Part shown: positions 25,001-32,500 of the stretch, in pieces | How the letters are laid out: every line of letters starts with the position of its first letter | Numbering within the stretch: the stretch's first letter is position 1 | NCBI GenBank assembly: GCA_900553815.1 | Contig: USEY01000035.1 | Span: 1 to 37,595, forward strand | Length of the DNA: 37,595 nt | Origin: an uncultured Bacteroides sp. | Lineage (GTDB): Bacteria > Bacteroidota > Bacteroidia > Bacteroidales > Bacteroidaceae | Reading direction: 5' to 3' | The notes under the pieces: generated by a model | Databases searched by the model: none | Seen by the model: the letters and a program-made list of their open reading frames with translations, nothing else | What the model was told of the DNA's origin: nothing | Program-made: the position numbers and the translations under genes

Positions 25001-25353
25001 GATGAACGCTTGGCTGTGCCGTATGCCACCGTCACCAGCACTTCATCCAGCACCTGCTGCTCATTTTCCAGTACCACTTCCACCCGGTCGCTTACCGGTA
25101 CTTCACACGATTTCATACCTACAAACGATATAACCAATGTTGTAGCCGAAGCAGGTACATCACTCAGTACAAACCTGCCTTCCACATCGGTAATTGTTCC
25201 CTGTGAAGACCCCTTCACCAAAATAGAGGCGCCGGCTACCGGCAATCCATCTTCGGCAGCAGTGACAACTCCCGTCACTTGCCTGGTTTGTGCCCGCAGC
25301 AATCCCACGCCCAGGCATACAAACAGCATCAATAACAAAACTCTCTCTTTCAT
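22090..25353 (-). CDS. SusC/RagA family TonB-dependent transporter
   Basis: A 1087-residue outer-membrane transporter. The start is the ATG at 25353 (MKERVLLLMLFVCLG signal peptide); the frame stays open for about 60 codons upstream, but that stretch contains the promoter. Domains in order: a carboxypeptidase-regulatory-like domain (VTGVVTAAEDGLPVAGASI, about 26-100), the plug (RPTSSVTSALEGSTSGVQI, then DIRIRGIGTV, then SCALYGNRASNGVILITTKK), and a beta-barrel ending in SVGVSVKL. It draws energy from TonB-ExbBD and works with the adjacent SusD-like lipoprotein. Divergent from a regulator gene. Confidence 0.96.
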   Translation of the reverse strand: MKERVLLLMLFVCLGVGLLRAQTRQVTGVVTAAEDGLPVAGASILVKGSSQGTITDVEGRFVLSDVPASATTLVISFVGMKSCEVPVSDRVEVVLENEQQVLDEVLVTVAYGTAKRSSLTGAISSVDQKQIELRPTSSVTSALEGSTSGVQINSTYGAPGSTPDIRIRGIGTVNGSSSPLYVVDGVPFSGSIADINPADIESLSVLKDAASCALYGNRASNGVILITTKKGTAGRLSLDLKVNQGIYTRGIKEYARTDVRQFMEASWQNLRNARISAGDDPATAARYASDNLIGEQLYLNIFNKPDKELFDASGRLAEGMQVLPGYAEDLDWYKAAIRKGYRQEYVLSGNAASEKSDYYFSLGYLNEEGYVRNSAFDRLSARVSVNLSPVSWIKAGVNLSGSHQNSKITAGDQGASFTNAFMYCREIAPIYPVHLHNADGTYRLTADGKRQYDPGYYTDDKGVDIITRNQYADRHVVWENELDKNETVRNTLQSIAYMDVKFLKDFTFTVKGDMNLRQSDNSAYDNAVIGNGKGSGGRTNQTTYRYKSYTFQQQLKWTHLFGNHLLDVLLAHENFSYNYNYSYGFKSAQIFAGRPNYGNFTEITSLDGYEDNYRTESYLGRIRYNFRDRYNLEVSFRRDGSSRFHPDNRWGNFGSVGANWIISEEDFMKDVHWVNELKLRANYGQVGNDAGAGYYGYMSLYTIAQNAHKGALYLNQNDSYGLKWETGEAYGVAVETRLFDRWNLSVEYFDKRNKDLLFDIYLPLSAGGTSTTSAEATVTRNLGTISNRGFEINTDVDIVRTKDWTVNLAANATFLKNKIVKLPEQNKDGIISGVYKIVEGKSRYEFYTYTFEGVDQLTGNSLYKANLEDYYVTLKDGTTLGNKNGVDITSKATVIGGVPYVTNTTYGQREFHGSALPTVYGSLTGTIGYKSLTLSALFTYSLGGKTMDAVYQSLMTTGTSPSNYHADIMQSWTKAPEGMDENSPNRIRKDGIPQINSMLSSDNNAVSSRWLTSADYLVVKNLTLSYRLPQGWVEHVGLQSVGLNVSCENLWTFAARQGMNPQQSFAGAQGNYLVTPRIFSVGVSVKL

Positions 25354-25437
25354 AAAATCACATAGCGTATTATAGTTAATTCTACAATCTGCAGCTCCAC
25401 CAGCCACTTTCCACACTCCGGTAATGACTTTCGGCGG

Positions 25438-25469
25438 CAAAATTAGAGCATACGGCAAGTGTACACAAG
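25438..25469 (-). promoter_or_regulatory. Promoter of the SusC/SusD genes
   Basis: The minus strand reads CTTG (25469-25466), a 20-base spacer, then TAATTTTG (25445-25438), a match to TAnnTTTG. The leader to the ATG at 25353 is about 80 bases. Confidence 0.7.
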
Positions 25470-25649
25470 GAAACATGATGTACATCAACAGCACAATCAA
25501 ATAACTGAATATCAAACAAATAAAGAAACAAAACAAGAATCAAACGATGTACAACTCACTTTCAAGCGTCTTTAAAACCCTTCTTACCACCCAATCAAGC
25601 CCGCACCGCACGAAAAAAAACAGAAAGTATAGATTATTCCATACTTCTG

Positions 25650-25670
25650 CATATATTTGCAAAATATATG
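25650..25670 (+). promoter_or_regulatory. Palindromic promoter of the TPR/LuxR-like regulator
   Basis: CATATATTT, GCA, AAATATATG: perfect 9-bp arms around a 3-bp centre. It contains the -7 element TATATTTG (25652-25659), about 45 bases before the ATG. No -33 found. A repressor or autoregulatory site is inference. Confidence 0.65.
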
Positions 25671-25703
25671 TAATACGAATCCTCATTTGCTAAACTTCAA
25701 TAT

Positions 25704-27209
25704 ATGAAATACACCTTGTCGCTCCTCTTGCTTGTCCTCTATCTGACAGCCTGCACACGTCCAAGTAACGACATGCCAGCCCACATCTGGGACAACCCGG
25801 CCCTGTACGACACCGTTTCATTGTCCGACGAACAACTCCAGCAAGGTCTGCAACAAGCCATTGCCAACAACGATTCATTCCATATCAGCCTCATCAGCTT
25901 CTATCAAGGCCGAAAATTCCATCAAGACTATTTTCTGCTACGGGCACAGGAGTGCTATGAAAAAGCCCGCCAATACCTTCCCGTCCAGGCAACCTCCCGC
26001 CTGCGGATAGAACTGAATATTGCCCAGGCCGACCTATGCCGCTTCAATCATTTCACCGGACAGGAAACCCGACTGCTTGACAATGCACTCAACCTGGCCA
26101 TGCACGAACGAGACAGCGCCATGCTCGTCCGCATAGGTTTCATACGTAGCCGCCGCTACAAAAGCAAAAAAGAATTCCCGCAAGCACTGGCCGAATTGCA
26201 TAACTCCCACCGTTATGCCACCGCCATTGCCCCCGAACAGCAGGCAGACCTGCAAGCCGAAATGGCTGTCATCCACCTATACATGGAGCAACCCGACTCG
26301 GCCTTGCTCCATATCAGGCAAGCCATTGCCACGCAAGCCGGTAAACAAGCGTATTACCGCACCCTCTGCAAAGGCATACGCTTCCACCTTGCCCGCAACG
26401 ACTCTGCCCTCTATTATTTCCGCACAATTGCAGAAATGTTTCCATTGGCCCGCAAGACCGATGCTTACCGTTTCATGTCCGAAACCCTCTATCACCGCGG
26501 CCAGCTAAGCACAGCCCTCGACTTTCTGCGTGAACATGTACGCTACCGTGACTCGCTGGATGCAGACAAGAAAGCCGAACTGCTGGACAAGGTGCATGCC
26601 ATACGCGAATACCGCAAGCAACAGCAACAGCTCGAAGAAAATGAACGCCAGCTCACCCGCCGCATGCTTCAGGTTTACCGTCTTGCCGCCCTCACAGGCA
26701 TCATCATCATCCTGTGGCTGGCCTACTACATCTATACCCGCCGGCGCCAGGCACTGCTCAACCGCGACCTGATGCAAGCCCAACTGTCCAAACAGGAAAT
26801 GGAGATACGCTACCTGCGCGAACAGGAAGCCAAAGAGCAGCTGGAAAATGCCCAACTCGTCCAAAAGCTGGAGTACTTCAAACAACTGAACGAAATCACC
26901 ATCCCCCTGCTCATGCGCAGTCGCAACCAGGCGGGTGCCCTCCACCTGACAGAAGAAGACTGGCAAACCCTCCGCAACAACACCGATGCCTGCTTCGACC
27001 GTTTCACCCAACGTCTGAAAGCAGCCTACCCTCAACTGAACGAGGAAGAAATCAACTTCTGCTGCCTGGTTAAAATGGAACTTCCCCTGGCCATACTGGC
27101 AGAAATCTACCACATAGCCAAGGGAAGCATATCGCGCAAAAAGATGCGGCTCAAAGAAAAAATAGGGATTACCAGCAGCAGTTTCGACGAATTCGTTGCC
27201 GCCTTTTAG
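25704..27209 (+). CDS. Membrane-anchored TPR regulator with LuxR-like C-terminal helix-turn-helix
   Basis: A 501-residue protein. A lipoprotein-like signal (LYLTACTRP) is followed by periplasmic TPR-like repeats (about 60-290), a coiled coil (RKQQQQLEENERQL), one membrane helix (LAALTGIIIILWLAYYIY, 327-344), a second coiled coil (346-410) and a cytoplasmic C-terminal domain. Its end, LNEEEINFCCLVKMELPLAILAEIYHIAKGSISRKKMRLKEKIG (motif spans about 445-490), resembles the LuxR-type helix-turn-helix used by Bacteroides TPR regulators. It probably senses a periplasmic signal and controls the divergent SusC/SusD pair; that target is inferred from position only. Convergent with meaB. Confidence 0.85.
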   Translation: MKYTLSLLLLVLYLTACTRPSNDMPAHIWDNPALYDTVSLSDEQLQQGLQQAIANNDSFHISLISFYQGRKFHQDYFLLRAQECYEKARQYLPVQATSRLRIELNIAQADLCRFNHFTGQETRLLDNALNLAMHERDSAMLVRIGFIRSRRYKSKKEFPQALAELHNSHRYATAIAPEQQADLQAEMAVIHLYMEQPDSALLHIRQAIATQAGKQAYYRTLCKGIRFHLARNDSALYYFRTIAEMFPLARKTDAYRFMSETLYHRGQLSTALDFLREHVRYRDSLDADKKAELLDKVHAIREYRKQQQQLEENERQLTRRMLQVYRLAALTGIIIILWLAYYIYTRRRQALLNRDLMQAQLSKQEMEIRYLREQEAKEQLENAQLVQKLEYFKQLNEITIPLLMRSRNQAGALHLTEEDWQTLRNNTDACFDRFTQRLKAAYPQLNEEEINFCCLVKMELPLAILAEIYHIAKGSISRKKMRLKEKIGITSSSFDEFVAAF

Positions 27210-27230
27210 AAACGCCCCTGTCAGCGTTTC
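27209..27230. terminator. Hairpin spanning the convergent ends of the regulator and meaB
   Basis: GAAACGC and GCGTTTC form a perfect 7-bp stem with an 8-base loop. It overlaps the last base of the regulator stop codon and the last codons of meaB. No T-run, so a weak bidirectional terminator. Confidence 0.5.
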
Positions 27231-28318
27231 ATATCCTCAAAATAGGTGTCAAGCAATGCTTTGGCAGCCACAAACGAAGTCAGATTACCCTGCAGCACCT
27301 GCTGTTCCTGTCCGGCCAGCATGGCCTCTATCTTCGGATTGTGATAGAAGCTGTCGCGCAGTTGCTCGTTGATGCTCTCGTACATCCAGTATTTGCTTTG
27401 CTCGTTGCGGCGATACTCAAAGTAGCCGTTCTCCTTCACAAAGTCCATATACTTGTACACCATATCCCAAATTTCCTTCACACCCAGGTTATAGAATCCT
27501 GAATAGGTCATTACCTGTGGTGTCCAGCCACTCTCGGGTGCAGGAAACAGGTGCAACGCATTGCGGAACTGCGACGCAGCCAGCTTGGCACGTTCTATAT
27601 TGTCACCGTCAGCCTTGTTGATGACAATACCGTCGGCCATCTCCATGATACCACGTTTGATGCCCTGCAACTCATCGCCTGTTCCGGCCAACTGGATAAG
27701 CAGGAAGAAATCCACCATGGAATGCACTGCCGTCTCACTCTGGCCTACACCCACGGTCTCTACAAATATCTTGTCATAGCCCGCAGCTTCACAAAGAATG
27801 ATAGTCTCACGTGTCTTGCGTGCCACACCACCCAGCGAGCCTGCCGATGGGCTGGGGCGTATGAATGACTTGGGATGTACCGACAGCTTCTCCATACGTG
27901 TCTTGTCACCCAGAATACTGCCTTTGCTCCGCTCACTGCTGGGGTCAATGGCCAATACCGCCAGTTTACCTCCGTATTGCTCCAGCACGTGCAGGCCGAA
28001 TACATCAATCGACGTACTTTTTCCTGCTCCGGGCACACCACTGATACCTATTCTGATGGAGCTGCCCGAATAAGGCAAACATTTTTCTATCACCTCCTGT
28101 GCCAGGGCCTGATGCTCGGGCTTCAGGCTCTCCACCAGTGTCACGGCCTGGCTCAGTATAGTAGTATCGCCCTTCACTATACCATCCACATATTCGGCCA
28201 CCGAAAGCTCACGTTTGCGATGCTTACGCTTCAGATAAGGGTTTACAGACGAGGGTTGCTCAACACCTGCATTGACAACCAGCCCTTTGTAGGCTTCATT
28301 ATTTTCAGGATGTTCCAT
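27221..28318 (-). CDS. meaB: Methylmalonyl-CoA mutase-associated GTPase MeaB
   Basis: A 365-residue G3E-type GTPase. Walker A is GVPGAGKS (94-101), Walker B-like blocks are LAVLAIDPSS and FVETVGVGQSE, and the guanine-specificity motif is VINKADGD. MeaB protects and reactivates B12-dependent methylmalonyl-CoA mutase, used in Bacteroides for propionate formation. The mutase genes themselves are not in the window. Full length. It starts 6 bases after the DUF1573 gene stop, so the two are cotranscribed; the functional link between them is not obvious. The C-terminal helices (SKYWMYESINEQLRDSF) match the family dimerisation region. Confidence 0.96.
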   Translation of the reverse strand: MEHPENNEAYKGLVVNAGVEQPSSVNPYLKRKHRKRELSVAEYVDGIVKGDTTILSQAVTLVESLKPEHQALAQEVIEKCLPYSGSSIRIGISGVPGAGKSTSIDVFGLHVLEQYGGKLAVLAIDPSSERSKGSILGDKTRMEKLSVHPKSFIRPSPSAGSLGGVARKTRETIILCEAAGYDKIFVETVGVGQSETAVHSMVDFFLLIQLAGTGDELQGIKRGIMEMADGIVINKADGDNIERAKLAASQFRNALHLFPAPESGWTPQVMTYSGFYNLGVKEIWDMVYKYMDFVKENGYFEYRRNEQSKYWMYESINEQLRDSFYHNPKIEAMLAGQEQQVLQGNLTSFVAAKALLDTYFEDMKR

Positions 28319-28324
28319 AACTGT

Positions 28325-29398
28325 TTATTTGGCTTTGATATTAATTTCCACTTTCGGCTGCATGGGGTCATTGGTTATCATCAGCAGGCGCAGATGACGG
28401 CGTTTCTTGCCTATATTACGTTTCACAACCGTCACACGCAAGCGTGTCGATTCCCCCGGTTGCAACACAGTCTTTTTCAGGTCTACGCCCACTGCCGGAT
28501 GGAATACCTGCAGTTTGCTTATCTGCAAGGGCGAGCGTCCTGTATTGGTCACCGTAATGTCTTGTTTGGCCTTTTTCTTCTTGGCCAGTATTTGGCTCAG
28601 GTCTATGTCCGTAGCCGAAAGCCTGATGGCCGGTGCATTCAGCCGTTCCGCCTCCGTCAGGTTCGAGAAGTCGGGCAACAGTACCACCGTTACCGGTATC
28701 TCGCTCTCCTCGCTCACCTTGTCACCCGAGAAGCGCGACAGGTAAACCGACGCCTGCGTCAGGCCATAATCGGCCAACCGCTCCGAATTCAGCGTCAGCT
28801 TGATGTCTCCCTTCTCTCCCGTTTGCAATACCGTCGGTTCCGATTCTGCCGTCAGGTAAGGCGGCAAGTGCATCAGTACCGGCTCATACGGACGGTCCGA
28901 CAGGTTCACCACTCCGATGTGCATCACCGGCTTATCGCCGTGCTGTACATCCGGGAAGTCTATCTCGTCATGGTCTATGCGTATTTGTCCGATGAGGAAC
29001 GGATGCGTGCGTGTAAAGTCCTTCACCTCCCTCACTACCACGCCTGTCAGGTTCAGCCTTATCAACCCGGGGCGTGCATTGCAATAGATGGCCACCGATT
29101 TATGGAAATGTCCCAGGGCCTCAGCATCAAACGTCACGTTCACAATACCCTTTTCGCCCGGTGCTATCGGTGTCTTCGTCCACTGTGCCACCGTACAGGC
29201 ACAATCGGGCTCCACTTCATTCAGCAGCAACGGTTCGTTTCCCGTATTGGTTATCACATATTCTGCCGTCACCGGCTGTTTCCATTCTATCTGACCAAAA
29301 TCCTGAGTCTCCGTATTGGAAGTAAAATGCGGCTGCGCCATTGCCGGCGCCGACATCACCCCCAATGCGTATAGCATACAAAAAAACTTCTTCATCAA
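28325..29398 (-). CDS. DUF1573 protein, exported
   Basis: A 357-residue protein with a type I signal peptide (MKKFFCMLYALGVMSAPAMA), then a DUF1573 domain at about 30-125: DFGQIEWKQPVTAEYVITN, then the cysteine motif EPDCACTVAQW, then APGEKGIVNVTFD. This is an immunoglobulin-like fold widespread in Bacteroidetes. A second, weaker repeat is near the C-terminus (VTNTGRSPLQISKLQV, LQPGESTRLRVTV). Function in the family is not established; exported location is inferred from the signal. It is upstream of meaB, 6 bases apart. The 5' leader contains a strong 13-bp hairpin between the predicted promoter and the ATG. Confidence 0.9.
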   Translation of the reverse strand: MMKKFFCMLYALGVMSAPAMAQPHFTSNTETQDFGQIEWKQPVTAEYVITNTGNEPLLLNEVEPDCACTVAQWTKTPIAPGEKGIVNVTFDAEALGHFHKSVAIYCNARPGLIRLNLTGVVVREVKDFTRTHPFLIGQIRIDHDEIDFPDVQHGDKPVMHIGVVNLSDRPYEPVLMHLPPYLTAESEPTVLQTGEKGDIKLTLNSERLADYGLTQASVYLSRFSGDKVSEESEIPVTVVLLPDFSNLTEAERLNAPAIRLSATDIDLSQILAKKKKAKQDITVTNTGRSPLQISKLQVFHPAVGVDLKKTVLQPGESTRLRVTVVKRNIGKKRRHLRLLMITNDPMQPKVEINIKAK

Positions 29399-29421
29399 AT
29401 ACTTTCCTTTTTATAGTTTAA

Positions 29422-29450
29422 CAAGCCCGACTTTCCGAAAGTCGGGCTTG
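29422..29450. promoter_or_regulatory. 13-bp perfect hairpin in the DUF1573 leader
   Basis: CAAGCCCGACTTT, CCG, AAAGTCGGGCTTG: perfect 13-bp stem with a 3-base loop. It lies between the TACTTTTG promoter element and the DUF1573 start, so it would form just after the transcription start. It could equally be the terminator of the large gene upstream, but no T-run follows on the minus strand. Both roles are possible. Confidence 0.7.
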
Positions 29451-29465
29451 CAATTGTTGACCGTA

Positions 29466-29473
29466 CAAAAGTA
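29466..29473 (-). promoter_or_regulatory. Promoter -7 element of the DUF1573-meaB unit
   Basis: The minus strand reads TACTTTTG, a match to TAnnTTTG. No exact TTTG at -33, only a TTTC about 22 bases upstream. The hairpin at 29422-29450 would be in the leader. Confidence 0.6.
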
Positions 29474-29516
29474 ATACAAAAAGCCAATAATCCACGAAAG
29501 CGGACAGACTTTCTTT

Positions 29517-32500
29517 TTACTCAACCGTCAGTGTTCCACCTGCCGAATGAGCCGCAAACTCCGGTGCATAGGCACTCTGCAGCGTGGCGATACCTGTTTC
29601 GTACTCTCCACTGCGGACTACCCGGTAACTGTGTTCCAGTACGTATGTACCCTTGCCCAGATGGTCAAAGAAGAAGTTGGTTCCCGCATCTTCCACCTCG
29701 GCATAGTAGCCCAGTCCACCGCTCCAGCGATAACCCGACAATGCACCTGTCGGCTCAAAGCATGCACCCCGTTGGTCCTTCAGCTGCACAAAGTCCATAT
29801 CCCTGTCCGCACGAATCACCAGGCGTGCCACCACCTTGTCGCCCACCTTCGCCTTTCCGGTCAGCGGCTCCAGTGTCCGCTTGCCGTCAGCTGCCGTACG
29901 CTCCACGTAGAGCTGTTTCTCCACGCCCAGCTCGCCGCCCTGCTCCTTCAGGTCCGACAAGGGCGACAGATATTGCGCATAAACCGCGCCCCAGGCCATG
30001 CCCTCACCCGGTTTCTCCACCACGATATTCTTTGCTTTCAGCGCAGCATCATCCCCGGTGAATGTTTTCTTCACATAGCCCAGTCCGGCCACTTCCGAGT
30101 CAGTGGTGCTCCAAGTCGTTTTACCCAGCTTCAGGTTCACCTGTCCGTCGTCCTCCAGCAGATTTCTGCCGCCACACAACAGCGCATACACCGCATCCGC
30201 CGTAGTCACCGGCGTATTCCAAGCCATTGTCTGTTTCTGCTTCAGCAGCCACAGTTTCATATTTTCCAGCAGAGCTTCATTACCGTCAAAACGGGCCAGG
30301 GCTTCCATGGCTGCTACATGTGCCATGGCCGGCAACATGAGCCAACCCAAGCGTCCGTCGTTGAAAGCAAAGTGTGCTCCCACTTCCTCCTCCGTCACCA
30401 GATGTTCCTTCAGCGAAGCCTCAAACTCCGCAGCTTCAGCCTTGCGCCCAGCCGCTTGCAGAATAACGGCACACTGCGCCTTATACAGCATGGACGACAT
30501 GTTCAGGTTATAATGTACCCGTTCCAGCAGATAGTCGTAAGCCTCCTTATTCTCCTTAGGCACCTGCTCACCGCTCAAAGCCACCAGATACAGGTAGTCA
30601 AGGGCAGCCCCCGACAGGGTCGTCACTTTCGTACCCTTCTTCTCCGCCTCACGCAGTCTGAGGTATTCTTTCCTGGCCACCCCGTGCAGGTATCTCATTC
30701 CTTCCCGCTTCATGGCCAGTGCCTCGTTCTGCAGCGGTGTTCCCGTCAGCAGCGGCAAGCGCTCCAGCTGGCGCAGCACATACACCGTCACATAGTAATT
30801 GCCGCCCATGCCCTTATACCAGCTCCAGCTACCGTCGTCACCCTGTAGTTCTTTCAGTCTAACCACAGCCGACGCCGTCCGGTTGTTCAGCTGGTTCAGG
30901 TCAAACAACGTTGCCATGCGTGCCCGCTGTTCAGCCTCTCCCGTTGCCTCCATCAACCAGGGCGATTCGCTCAACAGAATGTTTTTCACTTCCTGGTTCT
31001 TTTCCAGTTGGCTCAAGAAGGTCTCCTTGCTTGCTCCCGTAGCCTTCCAGCTGTCGAAAACCGCCTTTATGCGCGGCTGGCTGTTGGCTATGTAGCCTGC
31101 CAGGGCATTGGCATAGTAAGCCGTAGCCCAGACTATCGCGTTGTCTGTTTCAGGTTCCGACATCGTAGGCAGTGCCTGAACGGCATACCAGGCCGGATTT
31201 CCGGTAAACTCTACCGTCAGCCGCCTGTCGGTAGCCGTGCGGCTATTGCCGTTGAACAGGCTGTCCAGCCCGAATGTACGGGTTTCCTTACCACGCACCG
31301 TCAGCGTCTGTGTTTCCACCACCTGCTGTTTGTTGCTCAGCACCGGCAACAGATGCTGTTCTCCGTCGCTGAATGTTCCCCCGTCAGCCACCAGACGTAT
31401 GCCCAACAGGTCATACCGCTCATCGGCCTCGAAGCTGAACTTAACAGCCGCATTGCGCCCGGCTTCCGCCTCAAACTTCTGCTTGCGGGTCAATACCACT
31501 TTTTCCGTCATCGGGTCAAAGAGTTGCATCACCACGCTGCCCTTCACCTTTCCTTTCGTCAGGTTGCTTACGGTAGCAGCAATCTCCGTCCGGTCGCCCA
31601 CACGGACATAGCGTGGCAAATTGGGCTTCAGCATAAATTCCTTGGCTGTCACAGTCGAAGCCTCCAGCTTGCCCGTATACATTTCGCGGGTATGGGCATA
31701 ACCACGGAAATTCCAGCGTGTCAGACTCTGCGGCACGGTGAACGAAACCACTATCTCACCCTGCTCGTTGGTACGAAGCTGCGGATAGAAGAAAGCCGTC
31801 TCCGCAAAATTGGTACGAAGTTCCGGTTGCGGCTGCGTCAAGGTCTCATCCGCTCTTACCGTTTCTTCCTCCAACACCGCATCTGTCATTGCAATTTCCA
31901 CAGCACTGCCGCTTTCTTCCGTACTGTATAGTGCTCTGCTTGACGCAACTGCCCGTTTGGCATTGCCTGTCATCATGGAGAGACTGGCATTCTGATAACC
32001 TACAATCATTACATCATCACGTATCCGAAGCACCTCAGCCACACTGCCACCTCCATTTATCAGAGGACTGAAACAGTCGTATGCCAGGTTAGGAATACTC
32101 CAGTCCGGAATCGTGAAATACGGCGACATATACAGCCTTCCCGGGTTGTTCAACCCCACATTACACCAATACAGATTACGGCTGAAGAACACACCCCACT
32201 GAGGGTTATTCCGATAGAGCTTGTCCAGCGAAGCATCATACATCAGTGCCAGCATTTCTGCCGCAGCCGGCCTACCATCAGGTCCTGTCACCACCAGCTT
32301 CCACTCTTCCTGCTGCCCGGGACGCAAACGGTCACGGAACACCTGCCACTTCACATTCAGTCTGGTATCCGGTTGTTTTTTCTTCAGATATACCGTCTCA
32401 CTGTAGAATTCCCCCTCTTTCAAGGTATTAAACAAGATACTGACACTCTCACCATACGTATCCAGATAAGGAATCTCCATCCTCATCAGCGTATCCGTCA

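Noticed and set aside
25354..25536. Longer N-terminus of the SusC-like protein
   Set aside because: The extension contains the predicted promoter and precedes a standard signal peptide at MKERVLLL.
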